DNA from: Dipteronia dyeriana
Taxonomy: Eukaryota; Streptophyta; Magnoliopsida; Sapindales; Sapindaceae
DNA length: 64,000 bases
Assembly (NCBI GenBank): GCA_032871835.1
Contig: CM065295.1
Location: forward strand, 25,368,501-25,432,500
Reading direction: 5' to 3'
Made by a program: the position numbers and the translations under genes. Below the pieces are notes generated by a model that was not told the DNA's origin, did no database searches, and worked only from the letters and a program-made list of their open reading frames with translations. Shown piece by piece: positions 35,815 to 45,026 of this stretch. Each line of letters opens with the position of its first letter. Within the stretch, counting starts at the first letter, position 1.

Positions 35815-36102
35815 CTAATTAAAAGTAACTGAATAACCAAATTTATTTAAACAAGAAACTGAAATTAAATTCCTCTTGAATTGAGGTACATAATAAACAT
35901 CTATTAAATCTAAATGCCTATAAGAATCTAAACTAATTCTAATATCTCCCACTGAACTAGCAGACACCAACGTTCCATTACCTAAATGCAAGTTGAATTC
36001 ATTCTCATTAAGTCTTCTCCTTTTCTTGAACCCCTGTAAGGAAAAAGAAACATGATTAGTGGCTCTAGAGTCTATGGTCCAAGAATCCTTATAATCCTCC
36101 AA
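35815..36102 (-). pseudogene. aspartic protease remnant of element D
   Basis: An open stretch with KDSWTIDSRATNHV at its start. The retroviral-type protease needs D-S/T-G; here Gly is Arg, a change that should abolish cleavage. Then FNLHLGNGTLVSASSVGDIR and YYVPQFKRNLISVSCLNKFG. It runs on toward the integrase through a short decayed segment (35729-35814). It would have cut the polyprotein into Gag and enzymes. Confidence 0.85.
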
Positions 36103-36132
36103 AAAATATGTTTCAAGATAATTAATATTACC

Positions 36133-36933
36133 TTATTCCTTCTTATCTTGAGACTTTGGGCAATTTATTTTCCAATGTCCCTTTTCACCACAAAGGAAAC
36201 ACTTCCCTTTAATTTTGGTTACTTTCATTGTCTCCTTCTTAGTAGGTCCTAGTTGTTTTTTCTTCCGCTGTTTATTGACCTTCTTACTGGTCTTAACAGT
36301 AGCAACTTTACCTACAGTATGAATCTCTTGACCCTTGCCTTTCACAAGGATTTTTTCGGCGCTTTGAACATCTTGCATCAGACCTTGCAAGGTGTATTCC
36401 ATATTATTCAAGGTGTATTCCAACTTGAATAGATCAAAGTAATCTGACAGTGAGTTGACAATCATGTCAATTTTCATGTCACTATCTATCTCAGCACAAT
36501 TCAGTTCAGCAATGTTGAGATGTGCTATGACTTTCATCATGTGATCTTTCACAGCATGTTCAAGTTTCATCCTAAGATTCATGAAAGCAGTCTCTGCCTC
36601 TCTTTTAGTCGTCCTAGACTTCAATACAAACATCTCCTCTAGAGACATCATTATATCGGTAGAAATCTCCATTCCTTCATGTTGCTGTTGCAACACGTCG
36701 GAGATGGTGGCCATAATGTAACATTTAGCCATCTCATCTGAAGACTCCCACTGCTGATACTCATCTCTTTGCTCCTGAGTAGATTCATTAGAAGGAGTAG
36801 GTGGTTTAGGAGTGCACAGAACGAACTTTTGCTTTTCAATTTGCATTAACAACCCAATTTTCCTTTTCCATGTGACATAATTATCATCAGTTAAAGTATT
36901 ATCTTTTAGGATGTTGATTAGGGATGGGGTCAT
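36133..36933 (-). CDS. copia Gag of element D (about 266 aa), apparently intact
   Basis: Gag packages the element's RNA into cytoplasmic particles. I take the start at MTPSLINILKDNTLT, since element C1 begins gag with the same words; the open frame extends 14 codons further upstream (36975), but that part is leader. Order: N-terminal NYVTWKRKIG, the conserved helical region (MSLEEMF, REAETAFMNLRMKLEH, VNSLSDYFDLFKLEY), a duplicated EYTLNNMEYTLQG, a Lys-rich linker and the zinc knuckle CFLCGEKGHWKINC with all four metal ligands. It ends KSQDKKE, stop, just before the protease frame. It is the only pol/gag frame of the window that looks undamaged, and gag-only copies could be mobilised in trans. 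Confidence 0.8.
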   Translation of the reverse strand: MTPSLINILKDNTLTDDNYVTWKRKIGLLMQIEKQKFVLCTPKPPTPSNESTQEQRDEYQQWESSDEMAKCYIMATISDVLQQQHEGMEISTDIMMSLEEMFVLKSRTTKREAETAFMNLRMKLEHAVKDHMMKVIAHLNIAELNCAEIDSDMKIDMIVNSLSDYFDLFKLEYTLNNMEYTLQGLMQDVQSAEKILVKGKGQEIHTVGKVATVKTSKKVNKQRKKKQLGPTKKETMKVTKIKGKCFLCGEKGHWKINCPKSQDKKE

Positions 36934-38312
36934 GATTTCTGAACAATAACAAAAATTGTATAAATAAATAATCATGATATAGCACTTTTGAATATTTATC
37001 TTGGATTAAATGAAATAATTCAATCGTAAAAATTCAACGGTGATCCAACACCCATAAATGTCACGCCTCCTTTGGGAGTTTACAACATTTACTAGTTGGA
37101 CTAGGTCCCACCTAATTGTTAACATAACAACCGGCGTTTTCAATTTTAACCTTACAATTTTATTAACAATAACTCTTGAGAGGATATTAATAAAATTACA
37201 TTGAGTGTGTTACCAAGTTATCGACCTTCAATATAATCCCTCACGAATATAACTCCTTTGGGAGTAGATCTCGTTTGGGCTAATTGTCTAGTCTATCCTT
37301 GTAAGGAAGTATCTTGCTAAATTCCATTCACGAATACCTCTTCGGAGCACGAAACATAAAGCTCAACTAAACTTGGAGGTCGTAGGTGTTCCAAAACACC
37401 TTCTCCCACTCAATTGTTTGAGGGCGTGTGATCGAGTTCCATAGAATGATTTACCAAGTTATCTAGATGCCAATTAGATACCTAAATCATTCAATGCATG
37501 TTCATACCAAAAGAGATATATGAGTGACACTCATATTCTATATGACAAACATTGCAATATTTACAAAAATATAAATAGCTATAATTTTGGTCAATCCTAG
37601 AAAATCAAGTAAATTACATATGTCTTGGAATACAAAAAACTCATTTCTTGGTGAACAAGTCTTCATGCAACCTTCGTCGTTTGGACTCCTTCGGCTGCCT
37701 CCCATGGGCATGCACACCCTTGGCCCCTTCCCATGGGCGTGCGGATTCCACAACCCCATAAAGGGCTGCCATGCGCATCCCATGGCTTCCATAGGGCTGT
37801 TGTGGCCCTGTCCATGCCACAACAAAAGTGGCCGCGTTCTCTTCGCACGCACGTTTGTTGCTACGGCTCTCACTGTCCAAACTTGTTCTGGTTGCTCCCA
37901 ATTCTTCAAACCTTCGAGTCTTCGATACTTGAATGAATTGGAGAAGAATTATAAACAAAAAAAAATACTGCAATGTTTTTTATTACAATATAGTGCAGTT
38001 TTTTTTAATTACAACAACAACACAAAAAAAAACAAACTTAGCAACTACCACAAAAAAAATTATGGCGATGATAGGCCACCCTTCTTGTTACAATCCCAAA
38101 ACAAAATTACATTGAATTTCTAGGACAAAAATTGAGCAATAACAATCCACATATAAAACTATATATGTATATGTATATATATATATGTATATATTTCAAT
38201 GTAAATATATATGTGAATACCTAGAGTGCCATCTCTTTCAAAAACATGCATATATACAATAAAAAAAAAGATTCACGTACACGTACACATACATCAATTA
38301 ATCAAGGGTATA
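36934..38312 (-). other. leader of element D with GC-rich island
   Basis: About 1.4 kb between primer site and gag. The island at about 37670-37925 has cccatgggc, gcatgc and cacaaccc words and is longer than in C1 by about 70-80 bp (gacagggccacaacagccc to gttgtgg region). A sense-strand open frame of 110 codons (37641-37973) and several antisense frames cross it. In C1 the sense frame has stops, so it is probably accidental. Confidence 0.65.
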
Positions 38313-38331
38313 ACCAGGCTCTAATACCAAT
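38313..38331 (-). other. primer binding site of element D
   Basis: On the minus strand, attggtattagagcctgg, next to the 5' LTR; one C-to-T change from TGGTATCAGAGC. Confidence 0.87.
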
Positions 38332-40590
38332 TGAAGGGAAAAATCGTGCAACGGAAGTGTGAAATTTAAAAATTAGGGTTTGGTATAAATAAAAATTTTC
38401 CCTTTATAATAACAAGAACCTTAACCGTAGATTAATTGATGTATATAAAAAGTATCTTACCTTTATTTTTCGTGACGATTGTACTAGCGTTGAATTGAAT
38501 CCGTAAGATCTTCCAATCCAGTAACGAACGTGAATCACCTAGGAGTGCGAGCTCCCTTTCTTTAAATTGTATATCTGAGGATGGAAACAAACAAAATCTT
38601 CTTCTCTGTTAGTCACAATAATCCTCTAAGAAAAAAAACCCATAACGTCCGGTCACTTGTGAATTATCAATCAATTTGATTGAAACTCGTATGAACCTTG
38701 ATTCGATGTTGTACACAAAACCCTTTTGATGCAAATGATACTAGTGTACTATCGAAAACAAAAAAGTTCCTTCTTTTCTCTATGCTTGGCCGAATTCTTC
38801 ACACAATGAGTTGGAAGAAGTTGTTTTTTAACAACAATAATAAAAATAAAAATAAACAACTTCTCACACCAAAAACTAAGGCTTGGTCGAAATTTACAAC
38901 CTATATTTGTAGGTTCACCAATCCTCTACTAACGAGGATTTACTTTATAGGCAAGAATCCTATTCTTAGGTGAATTTACTTAGTGACCAAGAATCCTTTT
39001 CCAAAAAGAATTATTTCCTATACCAAGACTCATAATCCAACTCATTAGTGTATTTGTGACCATATTAAAGACTTCCTAATTTGACTAGATAAAAAATTCA
39101 TTTTATTTATCTACTTATCAAATATAGTCTTTAATATTAATTTTACTACCAACACTAGTATAATATTAGGAGACCTTCTCCTATTAGGAAAAAGATTTTG
39201 ACTTTTAATTAAATAATTAATTAATTTCCATTTAATTAAATAATAAAATAAAAAATAATATATTATGCTTTTATATATTAGCCTTGCCGCCCATGACATT
39301 ATATAGGCATATATATATATATATTATTTTTCTTATTTGATTAAATTCATTGGACCATAATAAAAAGTCCACATATGAACTAAACTCATTCTTACAAAAA
39401 GAAACAAGTCCACATATGAACTAGACCTATTCTTACAAAAAGAAACAAGTCCACATGTCTTAATACAATTCTAGATGGACCCCTAAATTGGTCCGGTATA
39501 ATATATCAAGTGATCCATGCAAGTTCGTGTGGATTGGGGATCTTGGCGGGCTATCTAAATTGAAGCTCCAATAGACACAACCCAATAACATTCAACAAAT
39601 GATTCAATTAGGTCCGATCTATTAATTTTAGTTTATTCCACTAGAGAACTAAAATTAAACTCTTAAATAAATATAGAATAAGTTAATAATCCTCATTCAT
39701 ACCCTAAACAATCTTAATGGAGAAAGTGTATCCTCGTGAAGAATACCAGTAATCGCCAAAAGCTCATATACCGCCTATAGCTCTCCAAGTTACCATATTT
39801 ACTCATATGACCACATTTTGAACTTGGATATTTTGACTTGTCCAGAAACCATGTTTCAATAGACACTATTGTAAACTTAACGTTAAGATTTAATATCCAA
39901 TACCTCAAAACATCCATATGATGATATTCTACTCTCATTTAATAAATGGAGCCACGATGTCCATATCTATAAATGAAGTCCTCTATTGATTAACAAATGA
40001 ATACCACCAAACTATCGAGGATAGACTATGCTATATAATCATACTCATTGATAACTCAAATGATAACACTTGCAACCATAAGTCCATCGTTTATCTCAGG
40101 ATTAAGATAGACTCACCGATTGTCTTCAAATGAAAACTTTTATCCATTGGCGGTTTTAGATAAAGTATTTCATTGTGATCCGATTCAATGCACCTAGTGC
40201 ACTAGATTCTGTTGCCTAAAGACACCACACTTTGTTGATTTTAGACTCATTATAACACATTTGATCCCACTCAAATGCTAGTAAATGAATCTACAACTTT
40301 GACAAGATAAAGGCGCCCAACCTTTATCTTAAGTTGTGAATATTATTCAAGACTAACTAAAGAATTGTGTCTACCTCATACATATCTAGATGTATGAACA
40401 ATTCTTCTTTTCTCATAGTCTTTTGACATTATGATTATTTACTTCTGACAATTACAATAATTAAACTATAAATCTTATAAGATTTGTTAAATTATAAATG
40501 CTATAAGATTTGTTAAACTGGAAATCACTTTATTAATATGAAAAGATCGTGAAATACATTATACTCTTGCTATCAAGCATAATCCCAACA
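38332..40590 (-). repeat. 5' LTR of element D
   Basis: 2259 bp, minus-strand TGTTGGGATTATGC...TTCCCTTCAA. It carries two units of the promoter-proximal array (about 38910-39010), a short TA run near 39308-39325, and a local duplication near 39375-39430 (cacatatgaactagac... twice). Near 40465-40510 a 38-bp stretch, aatcttataagatttgtta, is also duplicated. Confidence 0.88.
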
Positions 40591-42080
40591 CAGGTCACAG
40601 GTTAGGGCTCTTACCTTCAGTACGTGATAGGTTAGGGCTGATCCCTCTAGTTCCGGATAGACCTGCGAGCTACCAACCCCGACAGGTGAAATCAGCCTTT
40701 GATATTCCTTTTAGGGAACCTAGCTACCAGGAGGTAACCTCAATCCACTGTGGGAGGTAGTAGGATAAGTGCCAGGGAAAATCACCCCTAGGAGGACAAC
40801 CGAGATGAGGCTTCGGTAGTATCAGAGAGGTCCAATAATGAAGATTCTGAGGTTGAGTATAAGATCGCAGGAAAGAAGCTCCTGCATGACTAGGTAGCTC
40901 GAATGGCAAAGGAGATCCAGAAATTGAATAAGGGAAAACGTCGGGAAGATCGAATGACCCCTTGGGCTAAATGAATGGCCCATTCTCTAGAAGGATCTGG
41001 GAACTAGAGCTTCCTTTGAAATTCAAGATGTCTGCTGACAAGTACTCTATGATAGAGGATCCTCTAAGCCTGGAAAGCTTTATACAGTAGATGGAGGTCT
41101 ATAATGCTACCAGGGCTACCATGTGCAAAATATTTCCAACCACGCTAACTGATTCTACTAAGATGTGGTTGAGAAAGCTGCCAGCGGGTAGTGTTGATTC
41201 CTTTACTAAGATATCTAGTAATTTTGGTGCTCAATTTCAGGGAATTAAGCCACATCTCGAGGAACCCAACCATCTACAGTTTGTGATCCAGAAGCGGGGT
41301 GAATCACCCAAATATTAAGTGGAGAGATTCCACTAAGAGGTGATCCAGATGGTGGTCTTTACAAAGAAAGAGACCTTAGCCTATTTTAGAAGGAGCCTCT
41401 AGGCCTGTAAACTGTTCTGATCATTCGCCAAGCGTCCATCGAAGATGTACCAGGAGACCTATTTTAAGGCTTCGGAACTGGTGGAGATAGATGAGCAGAT
41501 TCGGGTCAAGATAGAACACGATGACTTGAGAACTGGCAAACGCCAGAAGAAGGAAGCATACAGGCCTATGCCGGTCAAGAAGGCTCACAACAGACCATCA
41601 AATTGGTCTACATACCACCCCACCTTTCTAGCCATAGTGGGAGCGGCATACAACAATACGGATCCCACCTCGAGCTTTACCTCCTCCTAGAGAGGTACCG
41701 CATATAACATGAGAAAATGAGAGGTACAACCACTACACCCTACTAAATGCATCCGCCATTCGAGACAAGGGGCTACTCAGAAAGCCTAGTCCCATGAAAG
41801 CACAGGTAGATAAGCAGAATCGCTATAAATACTACAACTTCCATAAATATATGGGACATAACACCTCGGAGTGTTACAACTTGTGTAACCAGATTGAGGC
41901 TATGGTAAGAGTTGGATGCCTAGTAGAGTTCCTACAACAAGTGCGGAATAACATCCATACAAGAAAAGATGTGCCGGCTGAAATCAAGGAAGATATAGAA
42001 AGAAAGAAAATGAAATGTAATGATCTGGTGCATCAGATCCAGGCCATCCATACCATAAGTGGATGACTTACCTTGGCGGG
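40591..42080 (+). pseudogene. gag continuation of gypsy element E
   Basis: Broken frames that together read as Tat-type gypsy gag. EVEYKIAGKKLLHD and AKEIQKLNKGKR (about 40850-40945) come first. The gag core at 41091-41318 has KIFPTTLTDSTKMWLRKLPA, SFTKISSNFGAQF and HLEEPNHLQF. A basic stretch DLRTGKRQKKEAYRPM (41445-41690) follows. The C-terminal knuckle-like HKYMGHNTSECYNLCNQIEAM (41794-42066) ends it; its first cysteine is Tyr/Asn-rich YYNF. Frameshifts and stops at about 41089, 41316, 41400 and 41688. Confidence 0.78.
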
Positions 42081-42129
42081 AACTTCCAACAAATCTAGGA
42101 AGAATCATGCTAGGAAAGTTCCTCGAATC

Positions 42130-42460
42130 GATGAAGGATAAAACCTTCTCAAAGTAGTTCAGGGATCAGTGGGATCCCCCCAATCAGCTCAGATCATCTT
42201 CACAGAGGAAGACGTGTACAACACTGTGCAATCCCATAATGATCCCATTGTTGTCATCCCGTAAATCGCTAAATGTCTGGTCCATCGCGTCTTTAAAGAC
42301 ACTGGCAGTAGCATAAACATCCTCTTCAAAGACACCTTAGAGAGGTTCAACCTCAAGTAGTGCTTCTACAATAGCTACACCACGATATTGTTCGGCTTTA
42401 CTGGGGACTCGTAAATGCTAGTTAGCAAGTAGTGTCCGGTACTTCTCTGAACCGTAATCC
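42130..42460 (+). pseudogene. aspartic protease remnant of gypsy element E
   Basis: One frame gives HRVFKDTGSSINILFKDTL (about 42288-42340), with the D-T-G active site of a retropepsin in a gypsy context, followed by stops. Upstream is a decayed EEDVYNTVQSHNDPIVV-like stretch (about 42200). The protease would have cleaved the gypsy polyprotein. Confidence 0.6.
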
Positions 42461-42844
42461 GGTGATCAAACATAATTTTACCTTCGAGAACCTCACCTTA
42501 TGAGGCCCTAACATAAACAGTATCTCATCTTACAGGCCTTTATGATACAACTCCCGCAGAAGCAGTCGATGGATAACACCATCCGAAAACTTCATCTAAT
42601 GATGCATCATCACGAAATGCCCAAACCATGACACCAAGAACCGACGACGATCTTCAATAGCAAATTCTGCAGGGACCTGGTTACGTACGTTGTCAAAACG
42701 ATCAAGGGCGTCAAAATGGTCGTGGCTAGTGAGCTATCCCTCGTACCACTCTTCCTCCGGAGTTTTAAGCAATTCCTTCAAGTGATTCCTCATCTAAAAA
42801 TTCATAAAAAATACCTAAGTATATTGCAAAGACTCCTAAATAAC
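42461..42844 (+). other. decayed gypsy-like sequence, unassigned
   Basis: Weakly gypsy-like linker with stops in each frame, fading into AT-rich DNA. I see no RT. The ORF at 42716-42946 runs into the tandem array and owes its Lys/Arg-rich end to it. Confidence 0.4.
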
Positions 42845-43320
42845 AAAAAAAGACTCAGACACAAAAAAAAAGCTCGACTCTGTAACAAAAAAGCTCGACT
42901 TTATAAAACAAAAGCTCGACTCTATGAAAAAATAGCTCGGGCTTAGATAAAAAAGCTTGGCCCTTTTATAAAAAAGCTCAAAGCATTTTAATACCTTAAA
43001 AAGCTCGACTCTAAAAAAATAAACTAGATTCTACGAAAAAAAAGCTTGGGGGTTTAATACAAAGTCTCGGATCTTTCAAAATAAAGCTCAGAAATTTTAT
43101 TAGAACTCAGAGCTTTGAAAATAAAGCTTACAAAATACAAAAAGCTCGAATTTGAATAAAAAAATCTCGAACGTGTACAAAAAAAGCTCGGTTACAAGTT
43201 CAAAAGCTTGAATAAACTAAACCAAATTTAAAAAAAATAAGCTCGGCGTGCTTTTAAAAATGCTCGGACTCATAAACAAAAAACTCGGATCTATATAAAA
43301 AAGTCTCGAAAACCTAGAAA
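42845..43320. repeat. degenerate tandem array based on AAAAGCTCG
   Basis: About 20 imperfect units of 20-30 bp, each an A-run followed by agctcg(a/g) plus 8-15 variable bases, for example aaaaaagctcgactctgt and aaaaagctcggtta. Variants include agcttgg, gtctcgg and ctcagag. It lies just right of gypsy E and ends at 43320. Confidence 0.82.
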
Positions 43321-44012
43321 ACTCATCTTCCTCAACAACTATTTAACCTCATTTCAAACTCTAACCTAACCCACAATCGTTCTTATATTGACAAATCAAA
43401 CCTAATCTACCATTTCATTCAACACAACACCTTATCTACAACCAAAACGATACCAAAATAGCTCAACTTACCTTGATCGATTATAAATATTATGTTGAAC
43501 TCTCGAAATGCCACTGTTCTCCAACTTCCGGTTAATTCGCCGTCAAAATCGAAGCCGTCAACTCACTTCCGGTCAGTTTAAAGTAAGTTCACTTTTTCTC
43601 TCTCAACTTTTTCTCTCACACGTTCAAAATGATTACGGTGTATTTTTGTCTCCACACATTAATTGGTGTCTTTTAAACATATATTATTCATGTAGTGATA
43701 TTTACACAATAGCCCCTCAAAAAATTGTCATTAATTTTTCGAGCCTAATATGAGATTCGTGTAGCACTGTATTAATTCTGCATTTATAGATTAATTTATC
43801 CTTTAAAAAGTAAGAATATATATTATATATAGAGAGAGGGATGAAGATTTGAATTTGATAGTTACAACTTAATTACAATACATAAATAGCATATTGATTT
43901 GTGAATTGTGATTTTGGTGGCCCGGATTAGGAATATTAGTGATTATTAGTGATTACATTGATCACATGGTGGGGCTTTATATTTTGTGATCGATTAATAT
44001 ATAAAAGAATAT
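43321..44012. other. no gene recognised
   Basis: AT-rich spacer. A short pyrimidine-rich stretch with cttccggt twice (43530, 43570) and the ORF 43508-43753 have no recognisable product. TA-rich run near 43815-43830. Confidence 0.6.
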
Positions 44013-44071
44013 GGGATCGGCTGCTATGCAGTCGAGGAGAAAATGGTTGTATCATACAACCATGAATAGTG
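44013..44071 (+). repeat. left inverted terminal repeat of the 12-kb block
   Basis: gggatcggctgctatgcag (44013-44031), 12 unrelated bases, a perfect 19-base palindrome (44044-44062), then aatagtg (44065-44071). aaccggtt follows at about 44165. Counterpart at 55929-55976. Confidence 0.68.
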
Positions 44072-44696
44072 ATGTATTTGGTCCATTGGATAGTTCAACA
44101 ACTTGATCCAACGGACCTGTATTAATTTTAAAAAAAGACAATTTTTTTTAAAAAAAAACATGTTTAACCGGTTATAAGTTCTAACGCAATATGTTTCTCC
44201 ACCTCTGTTGACTTTCATTATTTCCCCTTCTGAGTTCTGGTTCTCACATTTTTCTCCTAACCGATTTGCCTCTCTTTGGAATCCACATCTGCTCCGACCG
44301 GCACCGTCGGCTCATCGCCACCTCCACTTGCATATCGCTACCTCCGCCGTCGCCAACGCCACCACAATCACTTCCATTCTTCTCAGTTTGGAGTTTTAGT
44401 TTTCACACCGCCACTCAATCGACACCTCTACCGCCGCCGGCGCTGCCACCACCATCACTTGTAAGTTTAAAATCTTAATTTCTCAAAATCTTTCAGAACA
44501 AGAAATTTGAATTCTCTCTTGAGGTTTGTATTAAATTAAACAAAAAAGAAATCTGGAAAAGTCACAGAATATGCTTTAATTTCAGTCAGTGGTCGATTAA
44601 ACAAACCCATGACTTATTTCTCTATGAAAATTAGTGGTTAAAACAAGACATATCTGTTTTGTGTCTCTCTTTCATAGTAATTAGTTTCAACTTTCA

Positions 44697-45026
44697 ATGG
44701 CGAACACTTCGTTAATTCTTTACTACTTGGCTCACCAACGTCTTTCGTTCAAGACTATTTTCTTTAAATCCACCACATTAGCTCTTATGACCACTCTCTT
44801 TGTTCACTTCTACATCTCCTCCTCAACTTCACATCTTCTCTGCTTCAATCACCATCACACGCGTATTCTCTCTGTTTCGCGAAAGAATCCGCCAATTGGG
44901 TCTCCGTCGTTCCCGGATGTTTCCAAGCACCACCACCCATTTGTTGATTTGTCTAAGAGAAATGGCAGTGGTGGTGAAGGGAGGAGTATGAGGCAACCGT
45001 CTGCGGGAATTGATTGTGATGAAATG
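44697..45026 (+). pseudogene. first exon of an RNase H-like host gene, copy 1
   Basis: 110 codons open from ATG: a Ser/Leu/Phe-rich N-terminus (LILYYLAHQRLSFKT), a His-rich middle (CFNHHHTRILSVSRKNPP), then FPDVSKHHHPFVDLSKRNG and RQPSAGIDCDEM, ending at a good splice donor (ATG|GTATGT at 45027). The N-terminus could be an organelle-targeting sequence. Its second half recurs at 49596-49765, where the same donor is kept. It is linked to the RNase H exons downstream by order and by parallel duplication. I treat it as part of a captured or decayed gene, not an active one. The CT-rich leader at 44200-44470 with ccgccg/ccacca words may be its 5' UTR. Confidence 0.5.

Larger units (their letters stand above)
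31378..40590 (-). mobile_element. Ty1/copia element D, full-length, minus strand
   Basis: 9213 bp between TG...CA ends. On the minus strand: 5' LTR (40590-38332), primer site, leader, gag (36933-36133), protease (36102-35815), integrase (35728-34661), RT (34613 to about 33640), RNase H (to about 33100), polypurine tract and 3' LTR (33064-31378). Flanks are cgggc (31373-31377) and caggt (40591-40595), which could be one duplication with two transitions. It is inserted in gag of gypsy E. Same family as C1 and C2. Gag is intact, but RT, protease, integrase and RNase H are each disabled. Confidence 0.9.
27811..42780 (+). mobile_element. Ty3/gypsy element E (5' part), nested host of C2 and D
   Basis: 5' LTR (27811-28518 and 30943-31034), primer site (31035), gag start (31122-31377), gag continuation (40591-42080) and protease remnant (about 42190-42460). 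The right end is uncertain; recognisable sequence fades between 42460 and 42780. Solo LTR C2 lies within its LTR and element D within its gag. RT, RNase H and integrase do not follow. The upstream pol F has the same style, so E and F may be two parts of one family joined through a shared LTR; this is inference. Confidence 0.75.

Noticed and set aside
37641..37973. 110-codon leader ORF of element D as a gene
   Set aside because: The equivalent frame in C1 has stops, and the composition follows the GC-rich island.
9180..38331. tRNA genes suggested by tRNA-Met-like words (9180, 13844, 17563, 38313)
   Set aside because: Each is a single short primer binding site next to an LTR; no cloverleaf follows.
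44208..44478. Proline-rich proteins in three overlapping frames
   Set aside because: All three frames are open only because of ccgccg/ccacca low complexity; it fits a 5' UTR better.
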